DNA of 6,568 nucleotides from JANFXS01 sp022791155 (GCA_949743895.1 CATJUX010000108.1:1-6568), one strand, 5' to 3'. Counted from the first letter of the stretch, positions 1 to 6,489 are shown. Notes: a model not told the origin generated them from the letters alone. Translations and numbers: made by a program.

Positions 1-3000
1 GGCACAGGCGGTTTTTCGGCTTCCTTGTGGTTTGTGAACTCGGCCTTTTCGTTTCCATTGGCTTTGATTGTTCCTTCTTCTCCTTTGGAACTTGTTGTGT
101 AGCCGTCTTTGTTCGCTTCTTCCTCCACAACGCTATATTTAATTCCAGCAGGCAAATTATGTGCCGTTTTCGTCTCGCCATGTTTCAAAAGTACATTTGA
201 CTGTCCGTCATAAAATGTCATGTCACCATACGTTCCGTTTATTGTGTTATCACTCAAAGACACTTTGAATGTGAAAAGTTTCTCCTTATCGCCGCCATTT
301 CCTGTCACTGTTTTGCTGACAGTCAATGAACCAACTTCAGGAAACTTCTGCTTGCTGTTGAAAAATTCTGCCATTTCTGTCACATCATTTTCAATTTCTC
401 CACTGATTGTTCCTGAGCTTGGCGAAACATACCAATTGTTTTCCGGCGTTTCTTCCACGATATATTTTGCTCCAACCGGAAGCCCCAATATAGTTATGCT
501 TTCATCATGATGAAGATATATTTTGTCGCCACTTCTCACATATCCCGATTTGTCAGTTCCATAAAAATAATATTCCCCCAAAAGCGGTGTTCCATCACTG
601 TCAGTCAATGTCACTGAAAATTCAAAATTCTTTGTATAATCGCTGTTTTCAATGTTTTCACCCGTGAGTTTTTTGCTGATTGCCAGCTGTCCTGTTTGTG
701 TGTCAGGATCAGTTTGATCTGTCACAACCACAATGTTTAGCAAGCTGAACAGGCTTGTAATGTCTGTGTTCTCCAAATCATCCCAGCTTGTGTCACTGAT
801 TGGATCATACATTTCCGTTCCCAACGCACTGCTGTTTTGCTGAACCCTTGTTCGTATAAAACCATTGTTTGTCACAAAGAAAGGCCGGAAGTTCTTTCCG
901 CCGTCTTTGTCATGCAAACCATAGTCAACAACGGCATTTTTGCCATAATGCAAATTCATGCTTCTCATAACTTGTCCATTTGTGTTGGAAAGCTCCATGT
1001 CCTTCCAGCCTGTCAATTTGAATTCTCCTGAGTTTTGAACTTGGCCATATGCAGTGATGTCGCGCAGCGTGATGTTAACATCGCCATCACTGGCATATTT
1101 GTTCATTGTTTGTGTCAGTTTTCCAACACCAGCCATAACTGTAATGCCATTTTCCGCTGTTCCCGCATCAGCATAAATTGAATATATTCCAACCACTATG
1201 GGGACAACATTTTCATTCATGTCATATCCCTCTGGCGCTTTAATTTCTTTCAAATAATAATGCGTGTTGGCGCTGTTTGCCCATTCCATTTTGGCATGCC
1301 CGGCCTCGTCAGAGTCATATGGTGCAAAAATCAGCGTTCCGTCTTGTCCATCCACATTCGCCGTTTTTCCGCTGACAACCTGCTGTGTGCAGTCCTCATC
1401 GTAATACAGCCCGAATTCTGTTCCGTTGACTGAACGGCCATCTTGATCAACTTTTATAACTCGCAATTCTCTTTGCTCATTTGGAATGTACAAAAGAGAA
1501 CGGAAATTTCTGTTGAACTGATCTACATTCAAAAAGCTGAATCCATGGCCACTTCCAGTGCTGTTGTCAGTGACATTCATGATTCCTTCTGCAATTTCAG
1601 CAACTGCTTCATCAATGCTGCTTCCGGCATCAACCAATCGGTTCACACATTCCCCCAAGGAAGCATACATGCCATGCTGATCAAGCGGAACATGCCCCAA
1701 AACTGCCGCCAAAGCCTCTGGCGTGATGATGGCATATTCCATGCGCATATCAGCATTTTCTGAATTGTTAAGCCGGTAACGCGCCGCATTGCCCGGAAGA
1801 TCGCTCAGCTCGCCTTCCAAATGCTTTTCGTCATTGTTCCACACCAGGTGCCAGTCGGCCGTGAAAGATTCATCGTCAACAGCCCTTGCCGCCTCAGCGC
1901 ATTGATAAAGCACTGCCTTCAATGCTGCTTCCCGCCAATTGTCAACTTCTTTGTCATCTGATATATGATCATACTCCACAGCGCAGAATCCATCCATATT
2001 ATTGCCGTACAGCGGATCCCATGCTCCATTCTTTTGTTTGAGCATAGGCATTGCCACAACAAGCCCTGTTTCCTGAACTTTTGCGCTAACAGGCTTGTTA
2101 AAATCACTTTCAACATTTCCGCTGTCAGGATTGTAATGTCCATATGTAATGTTGCTGTTGCCTGAAATGATGGAGACAAAGCTTGCATAAGCCCCTGTTG
2201 TCCAGCGGTTTGCCACAGAAAGCATTGCCGTTTCAGGATTATATTCCAGAACAATGTCAATTGGAAGTGTGCGATAGCCCGATGGTGCATTCTTTTCTTT
2301 CAATATATAGTAGATTCCTTCACCAGAATCTAAGTTATAACGATCTGCAAAGTTAAAAGGAATCTGCTCTCCAGCTTCATCAGTTGCCGCGTTGTCAACA
2401 AAGTATGCTGTTCCGCCTTCATCAGTTTTAATCGCAGACAAACACTTTCCGCCAGGAACTTCCGCCACATATATGGCTTTGCTTGCTGTGGTTCCTTTCA
2501 CGTTTGTGCAAACAATTGCATTGTCTGTGCCTGCACCAACTTCTTCAGCGTCATAAAGCTCAAACTCAACTCCTTCAATAGGCTTGCCGTTTTGATCCAC
2601 TTTTTTAACCTGTTGATGCAGACGCGGCTGAAGATTGAAACGTATTGCAAGGCTTGAGTCATAGTTTCCTCTTTCAAGATAAAACATATTCAATGTATGA
2701 TCTGTGTTGCTTGCAAATGTTTCATTCCGCCAGTTAAATTCATCGGCTTTTCCCGCTTTTTCAAACATTTCCTTAATTGTGGTGTGTGTCACCATTTTGT
2801 CACCGGAAGGATCTTCAGGTATGCCGTCATTTCCTGCGGCGCCAAATGCCTGTCCAACATATATATCGCCGGTTTCAAAATCGATTGTGCCATAAAGCTC
2901 GCTGTGCACACCGCCCAAATCCAAAACAAGCACATCATCAATGAACACCCAAACATCATCATCACCGGCAAATTTGAATGTCATTGGCTGGCTTCCCTTT

Positions 3001-5321
3001 GAACCAACATTGACCTTGCCTTCAACAGGCTGGCGGAATTCCACTTCAATAGTCATTCCCATATGGTGATTCATTGTGTTTCCAAAACAGGCCACACTGC
3101 TTTCAAGCTTTCCATCTTTAATGTCGGTGAACACTTCTGTGCCTTCGTTAAACGGGAAGAAATTTCCAACACTGTTTGTGCCGTCAGAACGAAGCGTTGC
3201 CGGCGCATCATACAATATAAATTGATCATTTTTATCGAATTCAGCAAAGTTTTCCCGCATGTTATAATAATAATATCCCTCATCATCCAGCTGAAACAAA
3301 CCCTTGACGTTTGTATAAGTTTTCTTATATTCATTTTCAATTTCAGGATCAAAAAGATAATCCAGCGATTCTGTGCCGCCATTGATGCTTTCACCAGTTG
3401 CATTTTCCCAGTTTTCAATGACAGTTTTGCTCAGGTTTTGAACGTCTGTATTCAAGTCATCATATGCAATGCCGTTCCACTCATTCTGCTCCGTTGAAAG
3501 CTTCCAGTCCTTAATAAGCTCCCAGTCTCTTTCACTCTGATCGTCAATCAATTGTTTTGCTGCATTTTCTGTGTTGATCACTGGATAGCCATTTTCCAAA
3601 ACAGGCTTCACAATGTCTTCCATTCCCGCATATTTTTTGCCATAGTCTGTGTTTTCTCCTGCTCCTTTGTTCCACAGCCCGGCATGCACAACGCCATCGC
3701 CAAAAATCAAAAGATGATTTTCATTGATTCCCATGTTCCATTGTTCGGGGCCCGAAAACCTGGTTGCCGAGCCGTCTGCCCTTGCATGAAGTGTGACTTC
3801 TTTGTCCAAAATGTCGCCTCTTGTCGCATATGAAGGCATCTCAGTTTTAACCCAATAGTCAAACAAATTCACACTTGTTTCAGCTGGATCAATTCCTGTC
3901 ACAATGTGATCTTGAAGCTGTGATTCATCAAGTGTGTCATATATCTTCGCTCCCCCCAATTCCACAAGAACATAAAGTTTTGGAACACTTTTGTCCATAT
4001 CATATCCTTCCGGAAGAAACGCAGCAACAGTGTAACTTCCGTCATAAATCTCTCCATCTGGAAATCCACTCAAATCCCAAAGCACTTCAAGAGTTTTTTC
4101 ATTGTCATCACTTAAAAGTGCGTCAATTTGAGCAGGAAGAAGATCAACCAAAATTTCCTTTGTCACAGTGTTTTCTTCACTGGCGCCAATCAGGCTGAGG
4201 CTCCACATCTGCTCATTTTCATCCCAAACAAGCATTTCTTGATCGTCAATCCAGTTCCATGACTGAACCAAAACAGTTTTTTGTTCTTCAGCTGGAATGT
4301 CCTTTCCAAAACATTCCTCACACTTAAACGAACACGGGCTCCCCTCAATCGGCGCTTTATATCCACAGCTTTCATCATGGGTGTGATTGCATGGCACTTC
4401 TTCAACCGCGGGCATATATGAACAGCCCTCATCATGCGCAACATTGCAGTTGCTGTCACATGGAACCTCTTCTGCCGCTGGGGCATAGGCACAGTTTTCA
4501 TCATGCACAATTTCGCAGTTGCCATCACATGGCACTTCTTCAGCCTCTGGGGCATAGGCACAGTTTTCATCATGCACAATCTCGCAGTTGCCATCACATG
4601 GCACTTCTTCAGCCGCTGGTGTATAGGCGCAGTTTTCATCATGCACAATTTCGCAACTGCCGTCACATGGCATTTCGTCTTCAGCCGGTGTATAGGCACA
4701 GTTTTTGTCATGATCAACCACACCATCGTCATCAATGTCAACACAATCCATGTTGCATGGAATTTCTTCAGTGGCCTCTTTATATCCACAGTCCGGTACA
4801 TGAACAACAGAACAGTCCATATCACACGGAATTTCTTCTGTCGCTTCTTTATATCCACAGTCAAACGTGTGCTCAACAGAACAGTTCATGTCACAGGCAA
4901 TTTCATCCGATGCTTCTTGATAGCCGCATTCCGGCGCATGAACAACAGAACAGTCCATGTTGCATGGAATTTCTTCTGCCGCTTCTTTGTAGCTGCATTC
5001 GTCATTATGAGAAACAACACACCCCTTGTCGCATGGCACTTCCTCACAAGCTGCCTGATAGCCACAGCTTTCATCATGAACATGACTGCACGGCTGACCT
5101 TCCTGCGCTTCAACATAGCCGCATGTTTCATCATGAATTGGGTGATGTTTGCACAAACCTGTGTTGTCAAGTTCACGTGCCTGTATTGCATTTATACAAT
5201 ATGGCATAATTAAACACGCACAAACTAAAACTGCAAACACACTGCGTTTTTGTTTTTCAGACAGCTTTTTCCTGAATTTCTGCACAAATTCTGCAATTTG
5301 CGCACTCCTGTTGACACTCAT
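1..5321 (-). CDS. Giant cell-surface adhesin/pilin-like protein with Cys/His repeats, fibro-slime, SpaA-like and Spy0128-like domains (3' end outside window)
   Basis: An open frame of 1773 codons without a stop, cut by the left edge. The ATG at 5321 is chosen because AGGGGGAA lies 5 nt upstream and a signal peptide follows. Layout by residue: Sec signal peptide 1-48; Cys/His array 57-337; acidic spacer 340-660; fibro-slime domain about 668-895 with the hallmark GDDDVWVFIDDVLVLDLGG from 786; SpaA-like domain about 900-1035 (candidate isopeptide Lys906/907, Glu1009 in LKEKNAPSGY); spacer 1036-1285; second SpaA-like domain about 1286-1380 (Lys1290, Glu1359 in LKEIKAPEGY); spacer 1381-1540; Spy0128/DUF7601-like domains 1544-1656 (Lys1550/1551, Glu1623/1624, Asn1655) and 1664-1766 (Lys1670, Glu1733-1735, Asn1764). 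In such families Lys-Asn isopeptide bonds rigidify extracellular stalks. The last codons read EKPPV, suggesting a wall-spanning segment before a sortase signal outside the window. Role inferred: adhesion or fibre formation at the cell surface. Domain assignment is by motif recognition; the ligand is unknown. Confidence 0.93.
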   Translation of the reverse strand, partial: MSVNRSAQIAEFVQKFRKKLSEKQKRSVFAVLVCACLIMPYCINAIQARELDNTGLCKHHPIHDETCGYVEAQEGQPCSHVHDESCGYQAACEEVPCDKGCVVSHNDECSYKEAAEEIPCNMDCSVVHAPECGYQEASDEIACDMNCSVEHTFDCGYKEATEEIPCDMDCSVVHVPDCGYKEATEEIPCNMDCVDIDDDGVVDHDKNCAYTPAEDEMPCDGSCEIVHDENCAYTPAAEEVPCDGNCEIVHDENCAYAPEAEEVPCDGNCEIVHDENCAYAPAAEEVPCDSNCNVAHDEGCSYMPAVEEVPCNHTHDESCGYKAPIEGSPCSFKCEECFGKDIPAEEQKTVLVQSWNWIDDQEMLVWDENEQMWSLSLIGASEENTVTKEILVDLLPAQIDALLSDDNEKTLEVLWDLSGFPDGEIYDGSYTVAAFLPEGYDMDKSVPKLYVLVELGGAKIYDTLDESQLQDHIVTGIDPAETSVNLFDYWVKTEMPSYATRGDILDKEVTLHARADGSATRFSGPEQWNMGINENHLLIFGDGVVHAGLWNKGAGENTDYGKKYAGMEDIVKPVLENGYPVINTENAAKQLIDDQSERDWELIKDWKLSTEQNEWNGIAYDDLNTDVQNLSKTVIENWENATGESINGGTESLDYLFDPEIENEYKKTYTNVKGLFQLDDEGYYYYNMRENFAEFDKNDQFILYDAPATLRSDGTNSVGNFFPFNEGTEVFTDIKDGKLESSVACFGNTMNHHMGMTIEVEFRQPVEGKVNVGSKGSQPMTFKFAGDDDVWVFIDDVLVLDLGGVHSELYGTIDFETGDIYVGQAFGAAGNDGIPEDPSGDKMVTHTTIKEMFEKAGKADEFNWRNETFASNTDHTLNMFYLERGNYDSSLAIRFNLQPRLHQQVKKVDQNGKPIEGVEFELYDAEEVGAGTDNAIVCTNVKGTTASKAIYVAEVPGGKCLSAIKTDEGGTAYFVDNAATDEAGEQIPFNFADRYNLDSGEGIYYILKEKNAPSGYRTLPIDIVLEYNPETAMLSVANRWTTGAYASFVSIISGNSNITYGHYNPDSGNVESDFNKPVSAKVQETGLVVAMPMLKQKNGAWDPLYGNNMDGFCAVEYDHISDDKEVDNWREAALKAVLYQCAEAARAVDDESFTADWHLVWNNDEKHLEGELSDLPGNAARYRLNNSENADMRMEYAIITPEALAAVLGHVPLDQHGMYASLGECVNRLVDAGSSIDEAVAEIAEGIMNVTDNSTGSGHGFSFLNVDQFNRNFRSLLYIPNEQRELRVIKVDQDGRSVNGTEFGLYYDEDCTQQVVSGKTANVDGQDGTLIFAPYDSDEAGHAKMEWANSANTHYYLKEIKAPEGYDMNENVVPIVVGIYSIYADAGTAENGITVMAGVGKLTQTMNKYASDGDVNITLRDITAYGQVQNSGEFKLTGWKDMELSNTNGQVMRSMNLHYGKNAVVDYGLHDKDGGKNFRPFFVTNNGFIRTRVQQNSSALGTEMYDPISDTSWDDLENTDITSLFSLLNIVVVTDQTDPDTQTGQLAISKKLTGENIENSDYTKNFEFSVTLTDSDGTPLLGEYYFYGTDKSGYVRSGDKIYLHHDESITILGLPVGAKYIVEETPENNWYVSPSSGTISGEIENDVTEMAEFFNSKQKFPEVGSLTVSKTVTGNGGDKEKLFTFKVSLSDNTINGTYGDMTFYDGQSNVLLKHGETKTAHNLPAGIKYSVVEEEANKDGYTTSSKGEEGTIKANGNEKAEFTNHKEAEKPPV
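4392..5033 (-). repeat. Tandem array of nine C-x3-C-x3-H-x3-C units (69-bp period) inside the adhesin gene
   Basis: Residues 97-310. Eight units are exactly 23 residues (69 bp) and one is 30 residues. Each carries Cys, Cys, His and Cys, then x-Tyr and an acidic A-x-E-E-[IV]-P linker; for example Cys242, Cys246, His250, Cys254, Tyr256. Three shorter flanking units (around residues 57-69, 78-88 and 311-321) keep only H-x3-C-x-Y, giving twelve in all. Units starting at residues 219, 242, 265 and 288 are the most alike; the copies at 4530-4598 and 4461-4529 differ at only 5 of 69 bases by my count, suggesting recent duplication or gene conversion. The unit at residues 189-218 carries a 7-residue insertion with a DIDDDG calcium-type loop. 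Three Cys plus one His per unit is compatible with metal binding or disulfides; neither is demonstrated. H-x3-C-x-Y repeats recur in Firmicutes surface proteins, with no function known to me. Confidence 0.9.
5178..5321 (-). other. Sec signal peptide of the adhesin
   Basis: Residues 1-48. A long basic n-region (FVQKFRKKLSEKQKR) precedes a hydrophobic core (SVFAVLVCACLIMPYCINA), with a likely cleavage after AIQA at residue 48. No YSIRK motif is seen. The three Cys in the core do not form a convincing lipobox. The exact cleavage site is an estimate. Confidence 0.75.
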
Positions 5322-5326
5322 AAATA

Positions 5327-5334
5327 TTCCCCCT
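5327..5334 (-). promoter_or_regulatory. Ribosome binding site of the adhesin
   Basis: On the minus strand AGGGGGAA lies 5 nt before the ATG at 5321. It is purine-rich, close to AGGAGG, and fixes the start codon ahead of the signal peptide. Confidence 0.8.
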
Positions 5335-5362
5335 ATACTTTCTAACGCAGTTTTTGAAGTTT

Positions 5363-5396
5363 ACAACAAAATTTTTGTTCTGTTGTAATTTAAGCT
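5363..5396. repeat. Left inverted repeat of the putative invertible switch
   Basis: 34 bp that match the reverse complement of 5601-5634 at 33 of 34 positions. The inner 27 bp (5370-5396) are perfect and the only mismatch is at 5369. It contains a dyad, ACAACA at 5363-5368 and TGTTGT at 5381-5386 separated by 12 AT-rich bases, resembling the paired arms of a tyrosine recombinase core site. It sits 41 bp upstream of the adhesin start codon, so it would be transcribed as part of the adhesin leader in either orientation. Confidence 0.92.
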
Positions 5397-5420
5397 AATG
5401 CTAAAATCCGAATTTCTATA

Positions 5421-5450
5421 ATTACACCATTCTTTCATAAAACATTCCAA
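5421..5450 (-). promoter_or_regulatory. Candidate promoter facing the adhesin in the present orientation
   Basis: On the minus strand, TTGGAA (5450-5445), an 18-bp spacer, and TGTAAT (5426-5421). TGG directly before the -10 gives an extended -10 element. The predicted start near 5414 would give a leader of about 90 nt through the left repeat to the ATG. Match quality is moderate, and AT-rich DNA yields such matches by chance. Confidence 0.35.
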
Positions 5451-5478
5451 AATTTGTATATTTATTGACATAAAAATC

Positions 5479-5514
5479 AGGCGGGACAAAATTTAGTCAC
5501 ACCCCGTCTTTTTT
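5479..5514 (+). terminator. Possible intrinsic terminator inside the invertible segment
   Basis: A GC-rich stem (5480-5485 with 5503-5508, one G-U pair, extendable by A5479-T5509) with a 17-nt loop, followed by six T at 5509-5514, on the plus strand. It is a modest hairpin but the only GC-rich patch in the segment. As drawn it would stop rightward transcripts. After inversion it would lie between the recombinase and the plus-strand promoter, insulating the adhesin from recombinase read-through. On the minus strand the same stem is followed by a weaker TGATTTTTA tract. Confidence 0.4.
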
Positions 5515-5548
5515 CCGTGCTACAAATGACACAAAAACACAAAAAAAC

Positions 5549-5577
5549 TTGCCTATTCTGTTTATATAATATATAAT
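5549..5577 (+). promoter_or_regulatory. Candidate sigma-A promoter facing away from the adhesin in the present orientation
   Basis: TTGCCT at 5549-5554, a 17-bp spacer and a perfect TATAAT at 5572-5577; a second TATAAT lies at 5565-5570. This has the best -10 and spacing in the segment. As drawn it fires through the right repeat into the 3' end of the recombinase gene, antisense to it. After inversion it would point at the adhesin with a leader of roughly 90 nt. This is the main argument that the present orientation may be OFF. Confidence 0.45.
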
Positions 5578-5590
5578 TGCAATATGTAAA
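5561..5590 (-). promoter_or_regulatory. Alternative candidate promoter toward the adhesin
   Basis: On the minus strand, TTTACA (5590-5585), an 18-bp spacer and TATAAA (5566-5561), each 5/6 to consensus. It overlaps the plus-strand candidate in the same TATA-rich tract, so at most one may be real. If active it would give a leader of about 230 nt in the present orientation. Confidence 0.3.
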
Positions 5591-5600
5591 ATTCAAATGC

Positions 5601-5634
5601 AGCTTAAATTACAACAGAACAAAAATTATGTTGT
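5601..5634. repeat. Right inverted repeat of the putative invertible switch
   Basis: Reverse-complement partner of 5363-5396 (33/34 identical, 27 bp perfect at 5601-5627). It contains the same dyad: ACAACA at 5611-5616 and TGTTGT at 5629-5634. It overlaps the end of the recombinase gene; the stop codon (5626-5628) and the last two Thr codons (ACA ACA, 5629-5634) lie within it. Confidence 0.92.
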
Positions 5635-6474
5635 CACAATCAGTCCCATACGTTCTATCTGACGCGCATGAACAAAACCGCTTTCAATGGTATATATGCG
5701 TGTTGTGTTCACATTTGAGTGTCCCAAAATGTCTGCAAGCCTTGACAAATCTTTTTCCATTGTATAATACATGCGCGCAAAAAGATGCCGCAAATTATGC
5801 GGAAACACTTTGTCTGGCTCCACTCCCGCATTTTTGCACAATTTTTTCATTTCACGCCATATGTTGCTTCTGTTCATCGGCTCACCACTTCTTGTCACAA
5901 ACACAGCCCCCAAACTCCTCTTTTCACTTTTCAAATATTTTTTCAGCAAACAACAAAGTTTGTCAGGAAGAAATATAGTGCGCTGCTTGCCTTTGCTGTT
6001 AACCTCGGCTCTTCCCGCCGCCACTGCACTCGCTGTGACAAACCGCAGTTCAGAAACCCTCATTCCTGTGGAACAAATTGTCTGTAAAATGAGTGCAAGC
6101 CTTTCATTTCCTTTTTTATATGCCGCATCAACCAAACGCATATACTCTGCACGTGTCAATTCACGTTTTTCGTCACAAAAAACCCTTTTTTGAATTTTCA
6201 ACAGACGCACAGACAAATTCCGGCATCCCGAAAATGCCAAAAAACTGTTGATTGCCGCCAACATAGAATTTACAGATGAGGGAGCATACCTCTTTATCAA
6301 ACATTCTTTCCATTCAAGCAGCATTGTTTTTGTGATTGGCTTTCCCTCAAGCCACTGAAAAAGCTCATTCAAGTCATGCCGATATTTTTGAAGTGTGGCA
6401 CTGCTTCGTTCTTCTTCCTTCAAATGGAGAATCCATTTTTCAACATATTCCTGTGTCAGTATATAATCCTTCAT
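5626..6474 (-). CDS. Tyrosine recombinase, putative DNA invertase of the adjacent switch
   Basis: 282 residues, complete. The ATG at 6474 is preferred over an upstream ATG at 6543 because AAAGGAGGA lies 6 nt before it and the protein then starts directly with the N-terminal DNA-binding domain. Residues about 5-90 form the SAM-like core-binding domain (phage_int_SAM type) and about 105-275 the catalytic domain. All active-site residues are visible: Arg139 (STGMRVSELR), Lys161 (NSKGKQR), His226 and Arg229 (PHNLRH), His252 (ILGHSN) and the nucleophile Tyr261 (TTRIYTI). His252 to Tyr261 spacing is 9, as in XerD. The family cuts and rejoins DNA through a 3'-phosphotyrosine. Its gene ends inside one of two inverted repeats flanking the adhesin regulatory region, and it has no other mobile-element genes beside it in this window, so I infer a RecV/FimB-like invertase role. 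XerC/D-type chromosome resolution or integration of an element cannot be excluded. Confidence 0.92.
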   Translation of the reverse strand: MKDYILTQEYVEKWILHLKEEERSSATLQKYRHDLNELFQWLEGKPITKTMLLEWKECLIKRYAPSSVNSMLAAINSFLAFSGCRNLSVRLLKIQKRVFCDEKRELTRAEYMRLVDAAYKKGNERLALILQTICSTGMRVSELRFVTASAVAAGRAEVNSKGKQRTIFLPDKLCCLLKKYLKSEKRSLGAVFVTRSGEPMNRSNIWREMKKLCKNAGVEPDKVFPHNLRHLFARMYYTMEKDLSRLADILGHSNVNTTRIYTIESGFVHARQIERMGLIVTT

Positions 6475-6480
6475 CAAAAA

Positions 6481-6489
6481 TCCTCCTTT
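6481..6489 (-). promoter_or_regulatory. Ribosome binding site of the recombinase
   Basis: On the minus strand AAAGGAGGA lies 6 nt before the ATG at 6474. This near-perfect Shine-Dalgarno sequence decides the start against the upstream in-frame ATG at 6543, which has no comparable site. Confidence 0.88.

Larger units (their letters stand above)
5397..5600. other. Putative invertible regulatory segment (204 bp)
   Basis: DNA enclosed by the two inverted repeats. It is AT-rich and has no credible coding frame. It holds outward-facing sigma-A promoter candidates near both ends and a hairpin followed by a T-run in the middle. Recombination between inverted repeats would flip these signals relative to the adhesin on the left. 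Size and placement are close to the RecV-dependent cwpV switch of C. difficile (about 195 bp), which is established knowledge. That this segment inverts is inference from the repeats and the adjoining recombinase gene. Which orientation is ON cannot be read with certainty. Confidence 0.75.

Noticed and set aside
220..3833. Many plus-strand and off-frame minus-strand open frames of 60-144 codons
   Set aside because: All lie inside the continuous 1773-codon minus-strand frame that carries recognisable domains throughout. None has a convincing ribosome binding site or motif.
4804..4952. Extra copies of the half-site ACAACAGAACA at 4804-4814 and 4942-4952 inside the adhesin
   Set aside because: They match 11 bases of the inverted repeat but lack the second arm, and they arise from repeated codons for Cys-Ser-Val-Val. 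Unlikely to be recombination sites.
4392..5033. Regular repeats as a possible CRISPR array
   Set aside because: The 69-bp period has no repeat/spacer alternation, the units are in frame with the coding sequence, and their variation follows codon structure.
4391..5213. Two long plus-strand open frames (272 and 259 codons) in the Cys-repeat region
   Set aside because: They are shadows of the 69-bp repeats: the period is divisible by 3, so a stop-free opposite frame is repeated too. Their His/Cys-rich low-complexity translations have no domain, and the minus-strand frame is clearly the real one.
5214..5321. Lipoprotein signal in the adhesin N-terminus (Cys34 or Cys36)
   Set aside because: Residues before these Cys do not fit a lipobox well and the hydrophobic segment continues past them to an AIQA cleavage site.
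5465..5493. Perfect -35 hexamer TTGACA at 5465-5470 on the plus strand
   Set aside because: At 16-19 bp downstream only AAAATTTAG-like sequence is present, a poor -10, so it is not called a promoter.
5771..6193. Plus-strand open frames opposite the recombinase
   Set aside because: They overlap the conserved catalytic domain on the other strand and resemble no known protein.
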